A DNA stretch of 64,000 nt from the NCBI GenBank assembly GCA_031385445.1, contig JANNBM010000013.1, positions 1 through 64,000 on the forward strand. Reading direction: 5' to 3'. Shown here piece after piece: positions 17,202-26,646 of this stretch (position 1 is its first letter; every line of letters starts with the position of its first letter). The stretch comes from CAIYZT01 sp031385445. GTDB lineage: Bacteria > Pseudomonadota > Alphaproteobacteria > Rhodobacterales > Rhodobacteraceae. The notes beneath the pieces were generated by a model. It ran no database searches, was not told the origin of the DNA, and saw only the letters and a list, made by a program, of their open reading frames with translations. Position numbers and translations under genes: made by a program.

Positions 17202-18998
17202 TCAAGAGCCGATGGTGGCGCATTCGACCTGGCGCACGGTCAGTTTGCGGCAGGCGAGGTCGGCCTCTTGCTGGGTCAAGCCCATGAAATTCGCCTCCCA
17301 GCCGCCTTTGCGTTGCACTACTTTGCGCAGACCTTGGGACAAAGTGGCGCTTTCGCGCAGTTGAACCTGCAAAAGCGCGCGTTCGGCGTCATAGGACGAC
17401 GGGTAGTTGCCGACATTGATGCCGAACTGCCGCCCGCCAGAAGTGGACACGCGCGTGACGACCGCGGGTTCGGCGGGCGCTTGCGCCACCACCAGCGGTT
17501 CCTCGGCCGGCACTGGTTCGGCCACGGCTGCGATCTGCGCCGAGGCGGTTTCGGTGGCTGCGTCAGCGCTCGCTTCGGCAATCAGCACCGGCTCGGTGGC
17601 GGTGTTGTCATAAATCGGCTTGTTGCGCTTGGGCGGGCGCGGGGCGGATACCAGAAGCACGGGTTGAATGTTGGAAGCTGCGGAAACCGTCAGGCCTTTT
17701 GGCGGCTCTGCGGCGGCAATGTCGATCTCGACGCCCGCCTCGGCGAGGGCGGCGGCGATGCCTGCGGTGTCAACAAGGCTTGGGTCCGGGGCGTTCAGAC
17801 CTGCAACCTCGGTTTCGGCAGGCAATTCAAGACCTTCGGTCAAAGCGGCGGCTTGATATTCCAAGGTGCCCGGCTCCGCAGGCGGGGCCGCAGCTTCGAT
17901 CAGGGCGGCGTCGATACCCGGGTCCAGACTGGCCACGACATCGGCGACGGCGGTGGTATCTTCAAGGCTTGGCCGGGCGAGCGGGCGCAACGAGGTGGCC
18001 GGGTTCATCGCCACGCGAAGGGTCTTGCCCGCGCCGCCTTCAACCTCGGGCAGCGATTCGTCGACCTGGCTTACCACCAGTTCATCATCGCCAGAATCAA
18101 GAGCCGGGGCCACCGGGGCCTGCGTTTGCGCATTGCGCGGCGCCTTGGCAAAGCCCAGATCCAGCAGTTTGGCCATCTTGGCATTGCGGTCTGCGGTGGA
18201 TTTACCGCCGAAAATCGTCGCAATGATCCGCACTCCGTCGCGTTCGGCGCTGGCGGTCAGGTTAAAGCCTGCCGCATCGGTATAGCCAGTTTTGATCCCG
18301 TCCGCGCCCTTGTAGGCGTCCAGAAAGCGGCGGTTGGTGTTGTTCACGGTGGCGACACCCGCATCGGTCGATCGGCGCGAGAAGATGTTGTAATACTGCG
18401 GGAAATCGAAAAACAGATGCCGCCCGAGCAGGGACATGTCGTGGGCGGTGGACAGATGGCCCTTGGCGGTCAAGCCGTTGGCGTTTTTAAAAGTGGTGTT
18501 TTTCATGCCCAAAGACTTGGCGGTTTTGGTCATCCGTTCGCCAAACTTGGCCGGACTTCCGCCGATGGCATCGCCAATGGCCGCGGCGGCATCGTTCGCC
18601 GATTTCACCGCTGCAGCGCGGATCAGATAGCGCAGGGCGATTTTCTGGCCGGTTTTAAGCCCAAGCCGCGACGGCGGCTGTGCGGAGGCATTGGCCGAAA
18701 CGGTGATCATCGTGTCAAGCGACAGGTTGCCTTTTTCGATTTCCTGAAAGGTAATGTACAGCGTCATCATCTTGGTCAAAGACGCCGGATGCAGCCGGGT
18801 GTCAGCGTTTTCAGAGAAAAGCGTCTCGCCGGTCCGCGCGTCCATCACATAGGCCGCATAGGGCACGGCGCCTGCGGGCTGCGAGCAGGCAGATATCAGG
18901 CCAAGGCCAAAAACAAATAAAAAACACCGGGCATAATGCCCCAAAAGGTTTGCCAATGACCTGCCTCGTCCGTTGCGCCGCGATTTTTGTGCGGTCAC
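17202..18998 (-). CDS. D-alanyl-D-alanine carboxypeptidase with C-terminal SPOR domain
   Basis: Trims pentapeptide stems of peptidoglycan in the periplasm. 598 residues, much longer than a plain DD-carboxypeptidase of about 390. A hydrophobic segment at about 22-38 ends at SACSQ, which could be a lipobox or signal-peptide cleavage site. The peptidase S11 motifs are SLTK (Ser73, Lys76), SAN (133-135) and KTG (236-238). A long Ala/Pro/Glu-rich, probably disordered linker (about 285-510) leads to a C-terminal SPOR repeat (FGINVGNYPSSYDAERALLQ onward), which in other proteins binds denuded septal glycans. This suggests targeting to the division site. Confidence 0.9.
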   Translation of the reverse strand: MTAQKSRRNGRGRSLANLLGHYARCFLFVFGLGLISACSQPAGAVPYAAYVMDARTGETLFSENADTRLHPASLTKMMTLYITFQEIEKGNLSLDTMITVSANASAQPPSRLGLKTGQKIALRYLIRAAAVKSANDAAAAIGDAIGGSPAKFGERMTKTAKSLGMKNTTFKNANGLTAKGHLSTAHDMSLLGRHLFFDFPQYYNIFSRRSTDAGVATVNNTNRRFLDAYKGADGIKTGYTDAAGFNLTASAERDGVRIIATIFGGKSTADRNAKMAKLLDLGFAKAPRNAQTQAPVAPALDSGDDELVVSQVDESLPEVEGGAGKTLRVAMNPATSLRPLARPSLEDTTAVADVVASLDPGIDAALIEAAAPPAEPGTLEYQAAALTEGLELPAETEVAGLNAPDPSLVDTAGIAAALAEAGVEIDIAAAEPPKGLTVSAASNIQPVLLVSAPRPPKRNKPIYDNTATEPVLIAEASADAATETASAQIAAVAEPVPAEEPLVVAQAPAEPAVVTRVSTSGGRQFGINVGNYPSSYDAERALLQVQLRESATLSQGLRKVVQRKGGWEANFMGLTQQEADLACRKLTVRQVECATIGS

Positions 18999-19137
18999 TT
19001 ATCTGCTGACACGAAGGCTAGCACAGGTGTTCTTTTCAGAAAACCCCTTAGTTTCAACGGCTTTCGGGGCGCGGCTAAACTGCCGCAACCAGAGTTCATC
19101 TGCCAGATATAGCGATCATGGTGTATGAACGCGCTAT

Positions 19138-19845
19138 CTATAGTGATGCTTCGATGCTTTGAACCAAGGCAGGCAGATCACAAAGCCCGGTGGCGGCGAA
19201 AAACCGTGCCGAATTTTCGGGCCCATCGGCGCGTTCCAGCTCCCATGTCTGGCCGTGGGGAATATGCACGGCAAAGGCACCGGCGGCGAGGGCGGGCAGC
19301 ACATCGGATTTCATCGAATTGCCCACCATCATGCAGCTTTGGGCGTGGTGGCCATAGCGGGTGAAAATCTTCGCATAGATGCCAGCGGTCTTGTCCGAGA
19401 CAATTTCAACGCCGCAAAACAGCTCCGCCAATCCCGACTGCGCAACCTTGCGTTCCTGATCCAGAAGGTCGCCCTTGGTGATCACAAGGATCTGATGGGT
19501 TTGGGCCAGCTCGCGCAGCGTCGCCTCGGCATGGGGCAGCAGGGCGACCGGCTCTTGCAGCATCTGGCGACCTGCCGACAGGATTTCGGCAATCACCCGC
19601 GCATTTACCCGCCCCGCGGTCACTTCGATGGCGGTTTCGATCATCGACAGCATAAAGCCCTTCACGCCAAAGCCGTAATGGCCGAGGTTGCGCCGTTCGG
19701 CGGCCAAAAGGCGGTCGTGCAAATGCGCCGGATCGGCGAAATCGGTCAGCAGGGTTTCCAGATGCGCCTGCGTCAGGCGAAACAGGGATTCGTTCTGCCA
19801 AAGCGTATCGTCTGCGTCAAAAGCGATCAGGGTTAGCGGGGACAT
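19138..19845 (-). CDS. HAD-superfamily hydrolase
   Basis: 235 residues with the haloacid dehalogenase motifs: FDADDTLW (nucleophile Asp10, Asp12), then ITKGDLL (motif II Thr/Lys region), and MVGNSMKSDVLPALAAG (motif III/IV). The helical cap lies between residues 20 and 100. A small-molecule phosphatase role in the cytoplasm is most likely; the exact substrate cannot be read from sequence. The gene is divergent from clpS, with about 145 bases between starts. Confidence 0.85.
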   Translation of the reverse strand: MSPLTLIAFDADDTLWQNESLFRLTQAHLETLLTDFADPAHLHDRLLAAERRNLGHYGFGVKGFMLSMIETAIEVTAGRVNARVIAEILSAGRQMLQEPVALLPHAEATLRELAQTHQILVITKGDLLDQERKVAQSGLAELFCGVEIVSDKTAGIYAKIFTRYGHHAQSCMMVGNSMKSDVLPALAAGAFAVHIPHGQTWELERADGPENSARFFAATGLCDLPALVQSIEASL

Positions 19846-19990
19846 GGCGGCCTCAAATCGACCCTTCCGTCATGAAGCAGGCGCCGGGGTGATGCAACCT
19901 ATCGCATTTGACTTTTCGCCGCCTCAAAATGCGCTATATTGGCGCCATATTCAAATGGAGTGGCCCTTGGCCAAGCTGATGCCTATTCAC

Positions 19991-20320
19991 ATGAGCGATA
20001 AACAATCCGGTTCGGGCGGATCAGACAACGATGCGGGGCTGTTGACGAAAACCGTCACCCGCACGCAGCGGCCGCCTTTGTACAAGGTCATGCTTTTGAA
20101 CGATGATTACACACCGATGGAATTTGTCGTGCATGTTTTGGAGCGTTTTTTCGGGTTAAACCACGCGCAGTCGTTTGAAATCATGCTGACGGTTCACAAA
20201 AAGGGGCTCGCGGTTGTGGGCGTGTTTTCGGCCGAGATTGCCGAAACCAAGGTGGCGCAGGTGATGGATTTCGCGCGCCGCCACCAGCATCCGCTGCAAT
20301 GCACCATGGAAAAGGAATAG
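19991..20320 (+). CDS. clpS: ATP-dependent Clp protease adaptor ClpS
   Basis: Delivers N-degron substrates to ClpAP. From the ATG at 19991 the protein has 109 residues with a disordered Ser/Gly-rich N-terminal extension followed by the ClpS core: YKVMLLNDDYTPMEFVVHVL and MDFARRHQHPLQCTMEKE, both hallmark segments. Start choice is uncertain: an in-frame TTG at 19967 has a GGAG six bases upstream, and an ATG at 19979 is also in frame; these would add 8 or 4 residues. The first hydrophobic-pocket residues (Asn-Asp-Asp loop) are intact. It stands upstream of rsmC on the same strand with a 19-base gap. Confidence 0.94.
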   Translation: MSDKQSGSGGSDNDAGLLTKTVTRTQRPPLYKVMLLNDDYTPMEFVVHVLERFFGLNHAQSFEIMLTVHKKGLAVVGVFSAEIAETKVAQVMDFARRHQHPLQCTMEKE

Positions 20321-20339
20321 GCCCCAAGGGCCGCATCAC

Positions 20340-21344
20340 ATGAGATCTGCAAGATTGGAAATGGCGCTGGATACCGGCGTGTTGACGTTGCCCGCTTCGG
20401 GTCAAATCGCGGTGTATCAGCCGGCGCAGGGCGATGATCTGTCGGCTTTGCCGCAGGATCGGATGCGGCTGATCACGCCGATGCGGCCCGATCATGCCGC
20501 CTTTGCCGCGCAGGGTTTTGCGATGGATGGAGCGGGGCCGGACGGGGCGGCGCTCGTCTGTTTGCCGCGCGCCAAATCCTTGGCTTATGCGCTGATCCAC
20601 CGGGCGATGGCGGGGCTTGCGCCGGGTGGGATCTTGGTGCTGGACGGGCAAAAGCTTGATGGGATCGAGGCGGTTCTGAAGGATATCAAGGGGCTTGGCC
20701 TGCGCATGGGCGAGGTGTTGTCCAAGGCGCATGGCAAGCTGGTCGTGCTGGAAAAGACCGCGATGCCAGAGGCTTGGGCCGACCGTGAAAGTGTAATTGA
20801 CGGCGGGTTCATCACGGTGCCGGGCGTCTTTTCGGCAGACGGGCCGGACCGCGCTTCGGTGCTGCTTGCACAGGCGCTGCCCGCAAAACTGCCGCCGCAT
20901 ATGGTGGATTTCGGGGCAGGCTGGGGGCTTTTGTCACGCGCGGTTCTGGCGCGGGATAGCGTGAAAAGCCTTGATCTGATCGAAGCGGACGCGCGGGCGC
21001 TGGACTGCGCGCGCAAGAACGTGGTGGACGAGCGGGCACGGTTTTTGTGGGAAGATGTCACCACCTTCAAGCCGCCGAAAAACTGGAGCGGGGCGGTGAT
21101 GAACCCGCCGTTTCACGCCACCCGCGCGGCAGAGCCGACGATTGGCATGGCGTTCCTGCGCGCGGCGCACCGGGGGCTGACGCCGGATGGCCAGTTGTGG
21201 ATGGTGGCGAACCGGCATCTGCCTTATGGCCCGCTGTTGGCCGAGTTGTTCCAGAAGGTCGAAGAGGTCGGCGGCGACGGTGCATTTCGCATTGTTCGGG
21301 CCGAGGCGCCGCGCAAAGCCGGGCGCAATGACAAAAAAGCGTGA
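20340..21344 (+). CDS. rsmC: 16S rRNA (guanine-N2) methyltransferase, RsmC-like
   Basis: 334-residue class I SAM-dependent methyltransferase of two tandem domains, the RsmC/RlmG plan. The N-terminal half (1-160) is a degenerate methyltransferase-like domain. The C-terminal half carries motif I VDFGAGWGLLS (190-196 core), an acidic loop LIEADARAL for SAM, and the catalytic motif NPPFH (255-259) typical of exocyclic amino-group methylation. Known RsmC methylates G1207 of 16S rRNA; assigning that exact target here is inference. Downstream of clpS on the same strand. Confidence 0.85.
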   Translation: MRSARLEMALDTGVLTLPASGQIAVYQPAQGDDLSALPQDRMRLITPMRPDHAAFAAQGFAMDGAGPDGAALVCLPRAKSLAYALIHRAMAGLAPGGILVLDGQKLDGIEAVLKDIKGLGLRMGEVLSKAHGKLVVLEKTAMPEAWADRESVIDGGFITVPGVFSADGPDRASVLLAQALPAKLPPHMVDFGAGWGLLSRAVLARDSVKSLDLIEADARALDCARKNVVDERARFLWEDVTTFKPPKNWSGAVMNPPFHATRAAEPTIGMAFLRAAHRGLTPDGQLWMVANRHLPYGPLLAELFQKVEEVGGDGAFRIVRAEAPRKAGRNDKKA

Positions 21345-21413
21345 TCTTTCCTGAAAAGATTTGTCTGAAAATCAAAACGGGCTAACTTTCGCTCCTGTCC
21401 AGCAAGGAGCGAA

Positions 21414-21812
21414 ATGATGCGCCTGTCTGCCTTGACGATGCTTTTGCTGGCCGCATGGCCGGCATTTGCCCAAGAAGAACCGATCCAGCAAACCATAAAT
21501 TCGCAGCTTGAAGCGCTTCAGGCGGATGATTTCGAAGCCGCCTTTGGCTATGCTTCGCCGATGATCCAGGGCCTGTTCGGCACCCCTGAAAATTTCGGCA
21601 TGATGGTGCAAAGCGGCTATCCGATGGTCTATCGGCCCGCCGATGTGCAGATGCTGGATCTGCGCGATATTGCCGGGCGGCTTTATCAGCGGGTTTTGGT
21701 GCGCGACGCTGAAGGCCGCGGATTTATGTTGGATTATCAGATGATTGAAACCTCTGAGGGGTGGAAGATCAACGGCGTTGAGATGTTGGCGCAGCCCGAT
21801 GTCGGGGCCTGA
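21414..21812 (+). CDS. Secreted DUF4864-type protein
   Basis: 132 residues with a short Sec signal peptide (MMRLSALTMLLLAAWPAFA, cleavage before QEEP). The mature part, IQQTINSQLEALQADDFEAA then FGTPENFGMMVQSGYPMVY and WKINGVEML, resembles the NTF2/Cystatin-like DUF4864 family. Function is unknown; a periplasmic binding or scaffold role is a guess. The start could be 21414 or the second ATG at 21417. A GGAGCGAA ribosome binding site precedes it. Not clearly in an operon: 69 bases after rsmC and before the beta-helix gene. Confidence 0.8.
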   Translation: MMRLSALTMLLLAAWPAFAQEEPIQQTINSQLEALQADDFEAAFGYASPMIQGLFGTPENFGMMVQSGYPMVYRPADVQMLDLRDIAGRLYQRVLVRDAEGRGFMLDYQMIETSEGWKINGVEMLAQPDVGA

Positions 21813-21825
21813 ACCGTTGCGCCTG

Positions 21826-21852
21826 TCAACCGGGCTGCGCGCGCCCGGTTGA
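21826..21852. terminator. GC-rich hairpin after the DUF4864 gene
   Basis: The arms tcaaccgggc and gcccggttga pair perfectly over 10 bases around a 7-base loop, 13 bases after the stop codon. No T-run follows, so this is a probable but unproven transcription terminator. Confidence 0.5.
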
Positions 21853-21944
21853 GCCTGAGTTAATCGCTGCCCGCGTAAGGGTGAAGCCGCAACGGGTGGG
21901 CAATGCCTGACCGGATGCGTTTCAATCAACGCGGGGCGTGGCGC

Positions 21945-24236
21945 ATGAACAAGGCGATTACCGAAGGGCTGGCATTGATGCCGCCAGTGTTTTCCCAAGG
22001 ACTGAACCTTTGGTCGCGGGAGGACGGGCTGACCGGGCAGGGGTCCTATCTGGGGCAATCCAACGCGGCCTATGTTCCGAACGATCAGGATTTCGGCGGC
22101 TGTATGGAGTTGTCGAAAGTCTCCTCCACGCAAAAGCTGCGGTGTTTCCAGGCCATTCCTTATCAGCCCGGCCTTTATTTGCAGGTGACGGTCAAGATCA
22201 AGGCGCTCTCGGGGGCGTTCCCGTCGGTGCGTATTGCGGGTTGGGCGGAAAACTCATCGGGCGGCAATGTGACGGCGGCCGATCAAATCGGCCCCAGCGT
22301 TGCGCTGACGACATATGGCGAAGTGGTGACGGTGCGCGCGATCATCGGGTCGGGCAACCGTACCGGCGTTGACATGATCTGGGGCACCGCGCCGGTGCTT
22401 GGGCATTTCGGTCTGGATCTGACCGGGTCCAACGGCGGGGTGGTGCGGATCGAAGATATCGTCATCGAAGACGTGTCGTCGATCTTTCATTCGGTGCAGT
22501 TCGACTGGGTCGATGTGCGCGATTATGGGGCCATCGGCAACGGGGTAACGGACGACAAGGCGGCCTTTGACGCGGCGGATGTCGCGGCAAATGGCAAGCG
22601 GGTGATCGTGCCGCCAGGCACCTATTTCATCGGCTCCAACCTGACGATCGACAACCCGGTGCAGTTTGAGGGCAGCTTGGTGATGGCAAGCGCCACGCGG
22701 CTTGCATTGACGCGCAACTATGACCTTGCCAATTATACCGCCGCGATGGGCAACGAGCTGGAAGGGTTCAAGAAGGCGCTGCAGGCGCTGTTCTTTTTTA
22801 CCGACCATGTGGAGTTGAACCTGAATGGGCGGCGGGTGGAATTGACCGAGCCGATCGACGTGGCGGCGCTGGCGGGGTTGACGGTGTTTGAACAGCGCCG
22901 GGTGCTTTCAAACGGGCAAATCGCCGCGCTGACCAGTCCATTGTGGGCCAACAGCGCCGTCACCTCGACGGCCAATTACAGCACCTCGGCGTCCGCCCGA
23001 CTGACCAATGTTGCCAATGTCAGCGCGATTTTGGTTGGCGCGCGGGTAACGGGCACGGGCGTTGGGCGCGAGGTTTATGTGCGCGCCAAAAACAACTCGA
23101 CGGGCACAGTGGAGCTGTCAAAACCTTTGTGGGGCGGCACCGTCAGCAACCGCAGCTATACCTTCACCCGCCACAAATACATGCTGGACTTTTCGGGGTT
23201 TGACACGCTGTCAAAGTTCGAACTGCATACCCTGGAACTTCAGGCGGGCGGGTTCGGCAGTTGTGTCATGGTGGGCAAAGAGGGGCAACGCTTTGTCATT
23301 CAGGACTGCGTGTTCAACCGGCCAAAGGACAAGGGGATCACGTCGATCTACAAAGGGTGCCAGGATCTGGTGGTCGAAAATTGCGACTTCCTGTCGCCCG
23401 ATATGGGTCTGCCTGCGCAGGACCGAATTTCGATCGTGATGAACATAAATGCCAATGACGCCAAAATCCGGCACAATCGCGCTTCTCGCTGGGGCAATAC
23501 AGTGGTTGCAGGCGGGTCCAATCACATGTTCGTCGGCAACCATTTCTTTCAGGGCGATGACATCCCTTCGGGTGTGCGGCGCGGATGTATCATTCTGACG
23601 CAGCCCAGCGCCACGATTTACATCACCGGAAATTATATCGACAACGGCAGCATTGAATGGGGCAACGAGCACGACAATCTGCCCGACTTCAGTGATGAAT
23701 ACACGTTCAGTGGGCTGACCCTGACCGGCAACACGTTCCTGTGCAGCTCCGTCGCGCCGGGGTTTCGCTGGATCGTGCTTAAACCCTATGGCAATGGTCA
23801 CGCGCTGAACGGCCTGAGTGTCGTTGGCAATGTGTTTCGCGCGGCAGATGGGGGCATTGACCGCATTGATGCCATCGATACAACCTATGCGACGCTGTCC
23901 TATACCAGCTTCAAGAACATCAATTTCGAAGCCAATATCTTCAATGGCATTTCGCAGCCGACCAGCAGCCCGATTTTGATCGAACACATCCAGAACACCG
24001 CGGCGGATACATGGACGGTGGATTCGGGCGGTTATCTGCCGTTCGGCGCACGGGCGCGGAACGTCGAGGCGATCACTTTTGAAGGGCCGGTCAAGAACAC
24101 CTCGAACGCCATCCAATATGTCATGCCCTATACGGTGAATGAACAGGGGGCGGGGGGCGCGTTTGTGCAGCTTAAATTCCCGACGCAGGTGACAGGGACG
24201 GCTTGGGTCAAGCTGCGCTGCGACAATCCGGTCTGA
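21945..24236 (+). CDS. Right-handed beta-helix protein; GTA head-spike/fibre-like candidate
   Basis: 763 residues from the ATG at 21945 (MNKAITEGLALMPP...); the frame is open to an ATG at 21903, but that extension lacks family character. No signal peptide. The N-terminal 180 residues form a beta-rich, perhaps carbohydrate-binding, domain. From about 189 the sequence VDVRDYGAIGNGVTDD matches the start of the pectate-lyase-superfamily beta-helix, followed by many Asn-rich helix rungs (NRPKDKGITS, ITGNYIDNG, LTGNTF). Annotation pipelines would call it a GH28-related protein. From memory it resembles proteins related to the Rhodobacter gene-transfer-agent head fibres (GhsB); lack of a secretion signal fits a particle protein better than a secreted lyase. 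Catalytic activity is not supported by any motif I can see. Confidence 0.75.
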   Translation: MNKAITEGLALMPPVFSQGLNLWSREDGLTGQGSYLGQSNAAYVPNDQDFGGCMELSKVSSTQKLRCFQAIPYQPGLYLQVTVKIKALSGAFPSVRIAGWAENSSGGNVTAADQIGPSVALTTYGEVVTVRAIIGSGNRTGVDMIWGTAPVLGHFGLDLTGSNGGVVRIEDIVIEDVSSIFHSVQFDWVDVRDYGAIGNGVTDDKAAFDAADVAANGKRVIVPPGTYFIGSNLTIDNPVQFEGSLVMASATRLALTRNYDLANYTAAMGNELEGFKKALQALFFFTDHVELNLNGRRVELTEPIDVAALAGLTVFEQRRVLSNGQIAALTSPLWANSAVTSTANYSTSASARLTNVANVSAILVGARVTGTGVGREVYVRAKNNSTGTVELSKPLWGGTVSNRSYTFTRHKYMLDFSGFDTLSKFELHTLELQAGGFGSCVMVGKEGQRFVIQDCVFNRPKDKGITSIYKGCQDLVVENCDFLSPDMGLPAQDRISIVMNINANDAKIRHNRASRWGNTVVAGGSNHMFVGNHFFQGDDIPSGVRRGCIILTQPSATIYITGNYIDNGSIEWGNEHDNLPDFSDEYTFSGLTLTGNTFLCSSVAPGFRWIVLKPYGNGHALNGLSVVGNVFRAADGGIDRIDAIDTTYATLSYTSFKNINFEANIFNGISQPTSSPILIEHIQNTAADTWTVDSGGYLPFGARARNVEAITFEGPVKNTSNAIQYVMPYTVNEQGAGGAFVQLKFPTQVTGTAWVKLRCDNPV

Positions 24237-24260
24237 CGGGCCGGGCCTATGAACGCGTTC

Positions 24261-24284
24261 AAGGGCTGCCTTCGGGCGGCCCTT
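24261..24284 (+). terminator. Rho-independent terminator after the beta-helix gene
   Basis: The arms aagggctgcc and ggcggccctt pair (one G-U) around a TTCG tetraloop, then TTGTCTTTT. Located about 25 bases after the stop codon at 24236. This is a textbook intrinsic terminator. Confidence 0.9.
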
Positions 24285-24478
24285 TTGTCTTTTGGCCCTT
24301 GTCGCCTCTTTTGCGCCAGCGCGATCACCGGCTTGCGCGACGTCTTTGCTTTCGCAAACCTGCCTTGGGGACCGCCAACCGCCAAAAACCGTTTCAGTTG
24401 TGTTGACCAGCCCGATATGCTTTGGCAAATGCGACGGGCCCGGCATCGAACCCGGCCGCTTGAAAAAGGAATTCGCCC

Positions 24479-26443
<1,965 letters not shown>

Positions 26444-26646
26444 TCCTGATCCCAGGGCGCTTTGGGTTGGAGCGGTGCCTTGCGTCAATGCCCAACCAAA
26501 AGATCCGCATGCCGGGAAAACCCCGATGGCGGAAATCAAGCTTCTGAAACTGCGCCCCTCCGTCGGCCCCTTACTCCGGTGACAGCCGCGAAAAAGGATG
26601 GCCCTTCGATGGGGCGCGCAAATTGGAACAACATGGAGGATGTCAG

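Noticed and set aside
24428..24462. A tRNA T-arm-like GGTTCGA motif on the minus strand before acs
   Set aside because: The T-stem has a mismatch, no matching acceptor stem, anticodon arm or CCA was found, so no tRNA is called.
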